Of a stretch of DNA of 10,110 nt, positions 1-6,434 are shown one piece after another. Below the pieces are notes generated by a model. That model saw only the letters and a list, made by a program, of their open reading frames with translations. It had not been told where the DNA came from and did not search any database. The translations under genes and the position numbers were made by a program. The DNA is from Pseudomonadota bacterium (GTDB lineage: Bacteria > Pseudomonadota > Alphaproteobacteria > Acetobacterales > Acetobacteraceae). Location: assembly GCA_021845835.1 (NCBI GenBank), contig JAJZVE010000119.1, positions 1 through 10,110 of the forward strand. Reading direction: 5' to 3'. How positions within the stretch are numbered: the first letter of the stretch is position 1; every line of letters starts with the position of its first letter.

Positions 1-570
1 CCGCGGCACGCCGTTGGCGGCACCGCCCAGGCCGATCACGGCATGGCGCAGTGCGCGGTCGTTCATGTCGAGGCAGCGCCGCCACGTCACGCGCCGCACG
101 TCGAGGCCGGCCTTGTTGCCCCAGTAGAGATGGTTGTCGATCAGCGCGGCGAGCAGGTTGTTGGCCGAGGTGATGGCGTGGAAGTCGCCGGTGAAATGCA
201 GGTTGATCTCGTCCATCGGTGCCACCTGCGCCCAGCCGCCGCCGGTCGCGCCCCCCTTCATGCCGAAGCAGGGACCGAGGCTCGGCTCGCGCAGGCAGAT
301 CATGGTGGAGCGCCCGGCGGCGTTCAGCGCGTCGCCGAGGCCGATCGTCGTGGTGGTCTTGCCCTCGCCGGCCGCCGTCGGCGTGATGCCGGTGACCAGC
401 ACCAGCGCCCCGTCGGGGTGATGCTCCGTGTCCCGGATGAACGGGAAGTCGATCTTCGCCTTGTACCGTCCATAGGGCAGCAGGGCCGTCGGCGGGATGC
501 CGGCGCGGGCGGCGATCTCGGCGATCGGGCGCAAGGTCACGGAACGCGCGATGTCCAGATCGCTCGGCAT
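1..570 (-). CDS. fhs: Formate-tetrahydrofolate ligase (10-formyl-THF synthetase), N-terminal part; 3' end beyond window
   Basis: Catalyses ATP + formate + tetrahydrofolate to 10-formyl-tetrahydrofolate in the cytoplasm, feeding formate into one-carbon folate metabolism. Only the first 190 residues lie in the window; the family is usually about 555 residues. Visible hallmarks are the P-loop region [19 protein letters not shown] (about residues 75-93), the conserved [19 protein letters not shown] stretch (about 104-122), and an [20 protein letters not shown] block followed by a [18 protein letters not shown] segment, all typical of FTHFS. The start at 570 is supported by GGAAGGA about 8 nt upstream. 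The gene begins 24 nt after the phnW stop on the same strand, so the two are probably co-transcribed. Identification is secure. The true 3' end cannot be seen. Confidence 0.96.
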   Translation of the reverse strand, partial: MPSDLDIARSVTLRPIAEIAARAGIPPTALLPYGRYKAKIDFPFIRDTEHHPDGALVLVTGITPTAAGEGKTTTTIGLGDALNAAGRSTMICLREPSLGPCFGMKGGATGGGWAQVAPMDEINLHFTGDFHAITSANNLLAALIDNHLYWGNKAGLDVRRVTWRRCLDMNDRALRHAVIGLGGAANGVPR

Positions 571-594
571 CACAGATGTCCTTCCGGTCGCGTG

Positions 595-1716
595 TCAGTC
601 TGACGGGGCGCGGTTGCGGATGTCCAGCGCGTGCAGCGCCATGTCCGCCGCGCGCACGAAACGCCGCATGTCGTCCGCCGCGACCGCGCCGATGCAGCCG
701 ACACGGAAGCTCGGCCGCGCCGTGTTGTAGAAGTTGCTGATGAGGAAGCCGCGCGTCTTGAGCGCATCCACGAACCCCTGCAGCGACCAGCGCGGATCGC
801 CCGGTGCGGCGACGTTGACCACGATCGGCCCTTGCACGCCGCGCGCCAGGCACGGCCGCAGGCCGATGTCCACCATGCCGTCGTAGAGCACGCGCGCATT
901 CTCCCGGTAGCGCGCCAGCCGTGCCGGCGCGCCGCCCTCGGCCGCGAGCAGCACCAGCGCGGTCCGCAGCGCCGCCACGATCTGCGCCGGCGGGGTGAAG
1001 CGGAAACTGCCCCAGCCGTCGCGCTCGCCCGCGTCGAAGATGTCGCGCAGGTCGAACGACCAGCTTGCCGCCTGCCCCGGCGCGGTCGCCGTCAGCGTGT
1101 CCTTGCGCGCGATCACGACCGCGAGGCCCGGCAGCCCCTCCAGGCACTTGTTCGCCGTGAACACCGCCGCGTCGGTTTCCGGCTGCCGCGTCAGGTCGAG
1201 CGGCAGCGCGCCGAACGCCGACACGGCGTCGAGGATCATGCGCCGCCCGGCCGCCCGCACCGCCGCCCCGATCGCCACCGGATCATGCACGACGCCGGTG
1301 CTGGTTTCCGAATACACCAGTCCGACATGCGTGATGGCGGCGTCGGCGGCGAGCGCGCGCGCCACCGCCTCCGCCGCCAGCGGTGCGGTGGGCGAGACCG
1401 CCAGCGGCACGACGGCGCGCCCGATCGCGCCCGCCAGCCGCGCCATGCGCTCGCCGTAGGAGCCGGTGAGCGGGATCAGGATGCGGCCGGCGGGCGGCAC
1501 CAGGCTGCGCAGGCTGGCTTCGATGGCGAAATGGCCGGCGCCCTGCAGCGGTAACACTGCGTGCGTGTCCAGCACCCCGCCGGCGAGCGCGCCGACCGCC
1601 TCGCGCACCGCGGCGTAGAGCGGGCGGAAGTCGCGGTCCCAGGGCGCGTAGTCCTGGCCGGCGGCGGCGCGGATTTCGGGGCGGGTGGTCACGGGACCGG
1701 GGATCAGCAGCAGCAT
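595..1716 (-). CDS. phnW: 2-aminoethylphosphonate:pyruvate transaminase (PhnW-type class V aminotransferase)
   Basis: PLP-dependent fold-type I (class V) aminotransferase of 373 residues, about the usual PhnW length. The likely reaction is 2-aminoethylphosphonate + pyruvate to phosphonoacetaldehyde + alanine. Recognisable PhnW-like features are the N-terminus LLLIPGPVTT with Trp26-Asp27, QGAGHFAIEA (58-67), YSETSTG (135-141, compare HSETTTG), PLP-pyridine Asp163 in LDAVSAFG, and the Schiff-base Lys190 in TANKCLEGLPG. A C-terminal FRVGCIG carries the expected carboxylate-binding Arg. The start at 1716 has AGAGG 5-6 nt upstream. FTHFS lies downstream in the same orientation. No phosphonatase (phnX), PhnY/PhnA or phosphonate transporter gene is in view, so the substrate is inferred from sequence family only. 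A glyoxylate-using aminotransferase (serine or alanine:glyoxylate) is the main alternative given the folate neighbour. Confidence 0.85.
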   Translation of the reverse strand: MLLLIPGPVTTRPEIRAAAGQDYAPWDRDFRPLYAAVREAVGALAGGVLDTHAVLPLQGAGHFAIEASLRSLVPPAGRILIPLTGSYGERMARLAGAIGRAVVPLAVSPTAPLAAEAVARALAADAAITHVGLVYSETSTGVVHDPVAIGAAVRAAGRRMILDAVSAFGALPLDLTRQPETDAAVFTANKCLEGLPGLAVVIARKDTLTATAPGQAASWSFDLRDIFDAGERDGWGSFRFTPPAQIVAALRTALVLLAAEGGAPARLARYRENARVLYDGMVDIGLRPCLARGVQGPIVVNVAAPGDPRWSLQGFVDALKTRGFLISNFYNTARPSFRVGCIGAVAADDMRRFVRAADMALHALDIRNRAPSD

Positions 1717-1741
1717 GGCGCCTCTCGTCGGGGGGCAGAGG

Positions 1742-1766
1742 TGGCATGGCGGGCGGTGCGATGCCA
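1742..1766. promoter_or_regulatory. Inverted repeat in the divergent phnW / membrane-protein intergenic region
   Basis: TGGCAT (1742-1747) and ATGCCA (1761-1766) form a perfect 6-bp dyad with a 13-nt spacer, in the middle of the 94-nt space between two divergent genes. The shape suits a dimeric regulator binding site. No regulator gene is adjacent and the arms are short, so chance is possible. Confidence 0.25.
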
Positions 1767-1798
1767 GTCCGGCCGTCGCCCTCTGCGCCGCCGCCTGC

Positions 1799-1804
1799 TA
1801 CGCT
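1799..1804 (+). promoter_or_regulatory. Possible -10 element immediately before the 1811 gene
   Basis: TACGCT lies 6 nt before the ATG at 1811, and no Shine-Dalgarno sequence precedes that ATG. No convincing -35 is seen about 17-18 nt further upstream. Read together with the similar spacing at 3962 and 6238 it may be a -10 of a leaderless transcript; alone it is weak. Confidence 0.25.
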
Positions 1805-1810
1805 CGCGGC

Positions 1811-2215
1811 ATGACCCTGCCCTTCGCCCTGCCCGACTGGCTGCCCTGGTGGGTGCCGCTGGTCGTCCTGGTCCCGGTGCTGCTCTATCTGGCGGTGTTC
1901 CTGCTGATGCCGTTCAGCGTGTTCGGGGTGAAGGGGCGGCTCGATCTGATCGACGCGCGGCTGGACGAGATCCAGGGCGAGATCCGCACCCTCAGCCTGC
2001 GGCTGCCCGACGCCGCCGGCGCCGCGACGCACCTGCGCGACCCGGAGGGGCGGCCGCCGATCCCGCCGGCGCCGGCGCCCACCGACCTGCCACGGCGCCC
2101 GATGGCGCCGCGCGACGAGGCGGAGACGGGGGACGAGGAGCCTCGCGCGGCGGCGCCGCGCCACGGGCGCGGGCCGGGCGAGCGGTCGGAACCGCGGCTC
2201 GACTGGCCGCGCTGA
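1811..2215 (+). CDS. Small single-pass membrane protein with coiled-coil segment and disordered tail
   Basis: Predicted protein of 134 residues; I do not recognise a named family. Three regions are visible. A Trp/Pro-rich N-terminus leads into a strongly hydrophobic segment (about residues 13-35, W-W-V-P then Leu/Val/Phe-rich), which should be a membrane anchor. Residues 41-65 (GRLDLIDARLDEIQGEIRTL) show a heptad-like spacing of Leu/Ile with alternating charges, suggesting a short amphipathic or coiled-coil helix for self- or partner-association. The rest is Pro/Ala/Arg/Glu-rich and probably disordered. The ATG at 1811 is chosen because the hydrophobic helix begins just after it and the earlier in-frame ATG at 1685 would lie inside phnW. 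There is no Shine-Dalgarno. It is followed 46 nt later by the Nit hydrolase on the same strand. Function unknown. Confidence 0.75.
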   Translation: MTLPFALPDWLPWWVPLVVLVPVLLYLAVFLLMPFSVFGVKGRLDLIDARLDEIQGEIRTLSLRLPDAAGAATHLRDPEGRPPIPPAPAPTDLPRRPMAPRDEAETGDEEPRAAAPRHGRGPGERSEPRLDWPR

Positions 2216-2219
2216 GACC

Positions 2220-2233
2220 GAGGCTGTAGCCTC
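2220..2233 (+). terminator. Perfect 14-bp palindrome between the membrane protein and the Nit hydrolase
   Basis: GAGGCT-GT-AGCCTC is a perfect dyad beginning 4 nt after the stop of the 1811 gene. In RNA it would fold as a short hairpin with a tiny loop. No T-run follows, so it is at best a weak or processing hairpin. It could equally be an operator ahead of the 2262 gene. Confidence 0.25.
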
Positions 2234-2261
2234 ACGGCAGCCGCGGGAGAGGGCAGGGGCG

Positions 2262-3098
2262 ATGCGCGTCAGCGTGATGCAGATGAATGCCGGCCACGAC
2301 AAGGCGCAGAACCTCGCCCAGGCGAACCGTCTGCTGCAGGCGGCGATCGGGACCGACCGCCCGTCGCTGGTGGCGCTGCCGGAGATGTGGACCTGCCTCG
2401 GCGGCGATCGCGCCGCCAAGCTGGACGCCGCCGAGGAACTGCCGCCGCCGGGCAGCAATGCGCCGGGCGGTGCGGCGTACGAGTTCCTGCGCGGCGTCGC
2501 CCGCAGCCAGCGCATCCACGTCCACGGCGGCTCGATCGCCGAGCGGGCGGGCGAGCGGCTGTTCAACACCACCGTCCTGTTCGACCCCGACGGGGGGGAG
2601 ATCGCGCGCTACCGCAAGATCCACCTGTTCGACATCCTCACCCCCGATGGCACCGGCTATCGCGAAAGTGCCAGTTACGGCAGCGGCGCCGAGGTGGTGA
2701 CGTGCGCGGTTGACGGCGTGCGCGTGGGCCTCGCGATCTGCTACGACGTGCGTTTTCCGGAACTGTTCCTGGCGCTGCGGCGCGCCGGCGCCGAGCTGAT
2801 CTTCCTGCCGGCGGCGTTCACGCTGCAGACCGGCAAGGACCACTGGGAGGTGCTGCTGCGCGCCCGCGCCATCGAAACCCAGTGCTGGCTCGCTGCCCCG
2901 GCCACCTGGGGCCGGCACAGCGACGGCGGCGGCGGCGCGCGCTTCACCTACGGGCATTCGCTGATCTGCGACCCCTGGGGCATGGTGGTGGCGCGGGCCT
3001 CGGACGGGGTCGGGTGGGCGAGCGCGCGCATCGATGCGGCGCTGACCGCGCGCGTGCGGCGGGACATGCCCGTGCTCGATCACCGCAAGCTCGCGTGA
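2262..3098 (+). CDS. Carbon-nitrogen hydrolase, Nit1/Nit2 type (probable deaminated glutathione amidase or omega-amidase)
   Basis: A 278-residue nitrilase-superfamily amidase, the normal length for the Nit branch. The catalytic triad is visible: Glu41 in LPEMW, Lys119 in RYRKIHLFD, and nucleophile Cys160 in [10 protein letters not shown], with the second conserved Glu (Glu135) in YRES. The YRKIHLFD and [10 protein letters not shown] motifs are characteristic of Nit1/Nit2-like proteins, which hydrolyse deaminated glutathione or alpha-keto acid amides in metabolite repair in the cytoplasm. A purine-rich tract with GAGAGGG and AGGGG precedes the ATG. Its stop codon overlaps the GTG of NAD kinase by 4 nt, indicating translational coupling. 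In many alphaproteobacteria this gene sits with glutaredoxin and DUF1178 genes; that context is absent here. The superfamily is certain; the exact substrate is inferred. Confidence 0.92.
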   Translation: MRVSVMQMNAGHDKAQNLAQANRLLQAAIGTDRPSLVALPEMWTCLGGDRAAKLDAAEELPPPGSNAPGGAAYEFLRGVARSQRIHVHGGSIAERAGERLFNTTVLFDPDGGEIARYRKIHLFDILTPDGTGYRESASYGSGAEVVTCAVDGVRVGLAICYDVRFPELFLALRRAGAELIFLPAAFTLQTGKDHWEVLLRARAIETQCWLAAPATWGRHSDGGGGARFTYGHSLICDPWGMVVARASDGVGWASARIDAALTARVRRDMPVLDHRKLA

Positions 3099-3895
3099 GC
3101 GCGCCGCAGGCGGAAGCGGCCGGGCCGGAGCCGTTCAGCCGCATTGCCTTCGCGGCCTCGCCGACGCCGCTGGCGCAGAGCGCGCGCGCCAACCTGGTGG
3201 CGCGCTACCAGGATTGCCCGGGCGAGGATGCCGACGTCATCGTCTGCCTCGGCGGCGACGGCTTCATGCTGGAGACGCTGCACCGCAACCTCGGCCGCAG
3301 GATGCCCGTTTATGGCATGAACTGCGGCTCGGTCGGCTTTTTGATGAACGAATACAACGAGGACGACCTGCCGGGCCGCCTGGCGCGCGCGCAGGCCGCG
3401 ATCCTGCACCCGTTGCGCATGCACGCCGTCACCGCGACCGGCCGGGTCGAGGAGGCGCTGGCGCTGAACGAGGTGTCGCTGCTGCGCCAGTTGCGGCAGA
3501 CAGCGAAGATCCGCATCACCGTGGAGGGGCGGGTGCGGCTGCCGGAGCTGATCTGCGACGGCGTGCTGATCTCCACGCCGGCCGGATCGACCGCCTACAA
3601 CCTCTCCGCGCACGGACCGATCGTGCCGCTGTCGGCCAATCTGCTGCCGCTGACGCCGATCAGCGCATTCCGCCCGCGGCGCTGGCGCGGCGCGCTGCTG
3701 CCGAGCACCGCGGACGTGCTGTTCGAAATCCTGGAGGCCGACAAGCGCCCGGTCGCGGCGGTCGCCGATTCGACCGAGGTGCGCGACGTGGTCTCGGTCG
3801 CGGTCAGCGAGGATCGCGACATCAGCGTGCGCGTGCTGTTCGACCCGGACCAGGGACTTTCGGAGCGGATCATCGCCGAGCAGTTCGCTGCCTGA
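3095..3895 (+). CDS. nadK: NAD kinase
   Basis: Phosphorylates NAD+ to NADP+ with ATP (or polyphosphate) in the cytoplasm and is the sole route to NADP in most bacteria. The 266-residue product has the diagnostic GGDG (residues 53-56, in CLGGDGFML), the NE pair (Asn125-Glu126 in LALNEVSLL), and the CDG...[16 protein letters not shown] block (154-175) that forms the nucleotide site. The stretch [12 protein letters not shown] is typical of the short alphaproteobacterial form. The start is taken as GTG 3095 because it overlaps the upstream TGA (GTGA, 3095-3098), and going further upstream would run deep into the hydrolase gene. No strong Shine-Dalgarno is present, so translation probably depends on coupling to the preceding gene. 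Confidence 0.95.
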   Translation: MSAPQAEAAGPEPFSRIAFAASPTPLAQSARANLVARYQDCPGEDADVIVCLGGDGFMLETLHRNLGRRMPVYGMNCGSVGFLMNEYNEDDLPGRLARAQAAILHPLRMHAVTATGRVEEALALNEVSLLRQLRQTAKIRITVEGRVRLPELICDGVLISTPAGSTAYNLSAHGPIVPLSANLLPLTPISAFRPRRWRGALLPSTADVLFEILEADKRPVAAVADSTEVRDVVSVAVSEDRDISVRVLFDPDQGLSERIIAEQFAA

Positions 3896-3912
3896 CCTCA
3901 CGATCCAGGCCG

Positions 3913-3928
3913 GACACGCCGCTGTGTC
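3913..3928 (+). terminator. Weak hairpin downstream of nadK
   Basis: GACAC (3913-3917), a 6-nt loop and GTGTC (3924-3928) form a 5-bp stem 17 nt after the nadK stop. There is no U-tract. It could partly terminate the nit-nadK transcript before the separate PAP2 promoter. Low confidence. Confidence 0.2.
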
Positions 3929-3937
3929 ATTGCGCAT

Positions 3938-3967
3938 CTGACCGGCCCGCAGCGAAACGGGTATATT
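3938..3967 (+). promoter_or_regulatory. Candidate sigma-70-type promoter of the PAP2 gene
   Basis: CTGACC (3938-3943) and TATATT (3962-3967) resemble -35 and -10 boxes with an 18-nt spacer. TATATT matches the consensus at 5 of 6 positions and stands out in such GC-rich DNA. The expected transcription start, about 7 nt downstream, falls at or 1-2 nt before the ATG at 3976, implying a leaderless or nearly leaderless message. Confidence 0.45.
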
Positions 3968-3972
3968 CCGAG

Positions 3973-4008
3973 GCCATGCAGTTCCTGTTCGTCGCCATGC
4001 AGTTCCTG
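3973..4008 (+). repeat. 21-nt-period direct repeat duplicating the PAP2 start codon
   Basis: The 15-mer GCCATGCAGTTCCTG occurs at 3973-3987 and again at 3994-4008, exactly 21 nt (7 codons) apart and in frame. Each copy contains an ATG followed by codons for Gln-Phe-Leu, giving two possible starts (3976 and 3997). Confidence 0.9.
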
Positions 4009-4599
4009 ACTGATTTCGCCGATCTCGCGGTGGTGCTGCCGCTGGCCGTCGCGGTCGGCGTCGCCCTGCTGGCGAGCGGCTGGCCCCGCGGGGCGCTGGC
4101 CTGGGCGGTCGTCGTCCCGGCGACGCTGCTGACCGTGCTGCTGGCGAAGCTGGTGGTGGCGGCGTGCGGCACCTACCTGCCGTTCCACGGCCTCTATGAC
4201 GGCTTCCGCAGCCCGAGCGGGCATACCGCCTCCGCCGCGGTGGTGTATGGCGGGCTGCTGTCGCTGCTGCTGCCGGAGCCGCGGCGCGGCCTGTCCCGGC
4301 CGTTCGCGGCGATCGCCATCGCCGGCGTGGTCGCGGTGCTGTTCGGCGGCACGCGGCTCGCCCTGCACGTCCACTCGCGCTCGGACGTGCTGGCCGGGGC
4401 GGCGCTGGGCATTGCCGGCGCGCTGGTGCTGGCGCGATTCGCCGGCCCGCGGCCGTCGCGGCTGCGGGTGGCGATCCCGCTGGCGGTGGCGCTGGCGGTG
4501 GTGCTGCTGTTCCACGGCCGGCATCTGCGCGCCGAGGACCAGATCGACCGGGTTTCCCACCTGGTCTGGCCGCTGACCTTGTGCTGCCGGGCGCGGTAG
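3976..4599 (+). CDS. PAP2-family integral membrane phosphatase
   Basis: A 207-residue polytopic protein with several hydrophobic helices, probably acting on a lipid phosphate or pyrophosphate (undecaprenyl-PP- or phosphatidate-like) at the inner membrane. Phosphatase motif 2 is clear as SPSGH (residues 79-83). Motif 3 is present as Arg127-x5-His133-x3-Asp137 in TRLALHVHSRSDVLAG, giving the expected catalytic histidines, Arg and Asp. Motif 1 (K-x6-R-P) is degenerate: Lys58 is there but RP is replaced by Gly-Thr. The start at 3976 is preferred over the in-frame ATG at 3997 because it fits the promoter at 3938-3967. A GAGG sits only 2 nt before it, too close for a normal Shine-Dalgarno. The substrate is unknown. 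It is convergent with the GDP-mannose gene, and a role in envelope glycan lipid-carrier recycling is only inference. Confidence 0.88.
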   Translation: MQFLFVAMQFLTDFADLAVVLPLAVAVGVALLASGWPRGALAWAVVVPATLLTVLLAKLVVAACGTYLPFHGLYDGFRSPSGHTASAAVVYGGLLSLLLPEPRRGLSRPFAAIAIAGVVAVLFGGTRLALHVHSRSDVLAGAALGIAGALVLARFAGPRPSRLRVAIPLAVALAVVLLFHGRHLRAEDQIDRVSHLVWPLTLCCRAR

Positions 4600-4752
4600 C
4601 CGCGACAGCCCGAGGATCGGGTCAGTCCAGGCGTTGCCGCACCTGGGTCCGTCCCAGCGCCGGAATGCCGACGAAGCCGCGCACCACGAGCCTCCGGCCG
4701 CCGCGCGCCGCAGCGCCAGCAGCCGGCGTGCGGTGTCGCGCGGCCGGCGACG
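4600..4752. other. Convergent intergenic region between PAP2 and manC
   Basis: 153 nt between two convergent stop codons. It contains a small hairpin CCCGA-GGA-TCGGG (4609-4621), flanked by GAC and GTC arms, and a CGCGG-TAG-CCGCG dyad (4592-4604) spanning the PAP2 stop. Neither has a T-run, but they could act as weak bidirectional terminators. A minus-strand frame stays open down to a stop at 4622 but has no in-frame start of its own here that I would trust, so I call no gene. Confidence 0.4.
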
Positions 4753-6231
4753 TCAGGCTGACCGCCCCCCCGCGCGCCCATAGCTGTCCTCGACGCGGAT
4801 CACGTCGTCCTCGCCGAGATAGCTGCCCGCCTGCACCTCGATCAGCGTCAGCGGGATGCGGCCGGGATTGGCCACCCGGTGCAGGCAGCCGACCGGCAGG
4901 TCCACGCTCTCGTTCTCGCGCACCAGCAGCGTCTCGCCGTCGCGCGTGATCAGCGCCGTGCCGCTCAGCACCGTGAGGTGCTCGGCGCGGTGGAAATGCT
5001 TCTGCAGGGACAGCCGCTCGCCCGGCGACACCACGACCCGATGCACCCGGAACCGCTCGGCGGCGAACAGCGTCTCGAAAAAGCCCCAGGGCCGGTAGAA
5101 GCGGTTGTGCGCGGCGGCCTCGTGCCGGCCGGCGGCGCGCAGGCGATCGACGATGCGCTTCACGTCCTGCGAGCGGTCGCGGTGCATCGCCAGCACCGCA
5201 TCCTCCGTCACCACCACGATCGCATCCTGCAGGCCGACCACCGCGGTCAGGATGCCGTCGCTGCGGACATAGCAGTGGCGCGCCCCTTCCAGCAGCACGT
5301 CGCCGGTGGCGACGTTGCCGTTCTCGTCCTTGCCGCCGAGTTCCCACAGCGCCCCCCAGCTGCCGACATCGGACCAGCCGAGATCGGCGGGGATGACGGC
5401 GGCGCGGTCGGTGCGCTCGGCGACGGCATAGTCGAGGCTGATGTTCGGCGCTCCGGCGAACGGCGCCGCGGCGAGGCGAATAAAGTCGAGGTCGCGCGTC
5501 CTGCCGGCGACCGCTTCGCGCACCGCGGTGAGCACGTCCGGGGCATGGCGCTGCAGTTCCTCCAGCAGGGTCGCGGCGGTGAACACGAACATGCCGGAGT
5601 TCCACAAATGCCGCCCGCCGGCGACCAGCGCCGCCGCGGTGTGCGCATCGGGCTTCTCGACGAAGCGGGCGAGTTCGTGCACGCCGGGCAGGCCCGGCAT
5701 CGGCGCCCCGACCTCGATGTAGCCGTAGCCGGTCTCCGCCGCGCTGGGACGCATGCCGAAGGTGACGATCCGGCCCTGCCGTGCCGCCGCGACCGCGGGC
5801 AGCAGCAGCCGGTGCAGCGCCGCCACGTCGCCGATCGCCGCATCGGCCGCCATCATCCACAGCACTGCTTCGGGGTCGTCCTCGGCGGCGAGCAGGGCGG
5901 CGGCGGCGATCGCGGGGGCGCTGTTGCGCCCGACCGGCTCCAGCACGATGCGCGCGCCGGCGATCCCGGCCCGGCGCAACTGTTCGGCGGCGAGGAAGCG
6001 GTGTTCCTGGTTGCAGACCACGAACGGGGCGGCGAACGTCGGCCCGGCGGCGCGCCGCGCGGTTTCCTCGATCAGCGAGCGTTCCGAGAGCAGTGGCCAG
6101 AACTGCTTGGGGAAGCTTTCGCGCGACACCGGCCACAGCCGCGTGCCGGAGCCGCCGGACAGGATGACCGGGACGATGGGGGTGCCGGGCGTGCCGGCGC
6201 CGTCGTCGGGGGGAGAGCGCGTGATTTCCAT
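4753..6231 (-). CDS. manC: Bifunctional mannose-1-phosphate guanylyltransferase / mannose-6-phosphate isomerase (type II)
   Basis: A 492-residue AlgA/ManC/CpsB-type enzyme making GDP-mannose: an N-terminal guanylyltransferase (Man-1-P + GTP) and a C-terminal cupin-type isomerase (Fru-6-P/Man-6-P). N-terminal signatures are LSGGSGTRLWPVSRESFPKQF (residues 24-44), LEPVGRNSAPAI (97-108), ETGYGYI (166-172), FVEKP (190-194), NSGMF (211-215) and GWSDVGSW (285-292). The isomerase domain has YRPWGFFE (379-386), LSLQKHFHRAEH (407-418), His451 and the C-terminal IEVQAGSYLGEDDVIR...DSYGR. The usual PADH motif near residue 130 reads AADAA, so Asp130 is kept and the His is lost. The ATG at 6231 precedes the conserved N-terminus by the usual short distance. 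It has no Shine-Dalgarno and lies 6 nt after a -10-like box. It is divergent from an EAL gene. No glycosyltransferases are in the window. Confidence 0.95.
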   Translation of the reverse strand: MEITRSPPDDGAGTPGTPIVPVILSGGSGTRLWPVSRESFPKQFWPLLSERSLIEETARRAAGPTFAAPFVVCNQEHRFLAAEQLRRAGIAGARIVLEPVGRNSAPAIAAAALLAAEDDPEAVLWMMAADAAIGDVAALHRLLLPAVAAARQGRIVTFGMRPSAAETGYGYIEVGAPMPGLPGVHELARFVEKPDAHTAAALVAGGRHLWNSGMFVFTAATLLEELQRHAPDVLTAVREAVAGRTRDLDFIRLAAAPFAGAPNISLDYAVAERTDRAAVIPADLGWSDVGSWGALWELGGKDENGNVATGDVLLEGARHCYVRSDGILTAVVGLQDAIVVVTEDAVLAMHRDRSQDVKRIVDRLRAAGRHEAAAHNRFYRPWGFFETLFAAERFRVHRVVVSPGERLSLQKHFHRAEHLTVLSGTALITRDGETLLVRENESVDLPVGCLHRVANPGRIPLTLIEVQAGSYLGEDDVIRVEDSYGRAGGRSA

Positions 6232-6237
6232 TGGAAT

Positions 6238-6267
6238 GTTGTAGAAATCACGCCTGCCCCCTGTCCA
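6238..6267 (-). promoter_or_regulatory. Candidate manC promoter
   Basis: Read on the minus strand, TGGACA (6262-6267) matches the -35 consensus at 5 of 6 positions, and TACAAC (6238-6243) is a -10-like box 18 nt downstream. Only 6 nt separate the -10 box from the ATG ending at 6229, so the expected transcription start is at the start codon and the mRNA would be leaderless. This agrees with the absence of a Shine-Dalgarno. Confidence 0.45.
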
Positions 6268-6283
6268 GCCGGTCCTGACCGGC
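6268..6283. promoter_or_regulatory. 16-bp dyad abutting the manC -35 box (candidate operator)
   Basis: GCCGGTC-CT-GACCGGC is a perfect inverted repeat with 7-bp arms and a 2-nt centre. It lies directly upstream of the candidate manC -35 (6262-6267) in the region shared with the divergent EAL gene. The position suits an activator or a repressor contacting RNA polymerase. The regulator is unknown, and a GC-rich dyad can arise by chance. Confidence 0.4.
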
Positions 6284-6434
6284 CGGCGCGGGACGGGCGG
6301 AGCGCCGGGATGGCGGTCGGGGAGCGGCCGTCGGCGCGCGATTTTTGTACGCAGCCGGGCAACGCCGGCGCCGGCCGGGCGTTGGGGGCGGCAAGCGAGG
6401 AAACAGATTCCTGCTCGCAAAAATTGCCAATACG
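6284..6434. other. Remainder of the manC / EAL divergent regulatory region
   Basis: After the dyad the DNA is GC-rich until about 6340, then distinctly A/T-richer: a T5 run at 6342-6346, and GCAA-AAA-TTGC (6417-6427), a small inverted repeat. TTGCCA (6424-6429) resembles a -35 box at 5 of 6 positions, but no good -10 follows at the expected distance. The A/T-richer stretch probably contains the EAL gene promoter; the exact element is unresolved. Confidence 0.35.

Noticed and set aside
1561..2229. Open frame across the phnW / membrane-protein boundary
   Set aside because: It overlaps phnW antisense and the 1811 gene out of frame, with no motif or start signal.
3214..3975. Upstream extension of the PAP2 reading frame through nadK
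   Set aside because: The extension is Arg/Ala/Gly-rich shadow sequence of nadK. The membrane protein clearly begins at the ATG at 3976.
4622..4752. Minus-strand frame ending in FVGIPALGRTQVRQRLD-stop, considered as a gene remnant
   Set aside because: It is short, has no start codon within the gap, its upstream part is a shadow of manC, and no family is recognisable.
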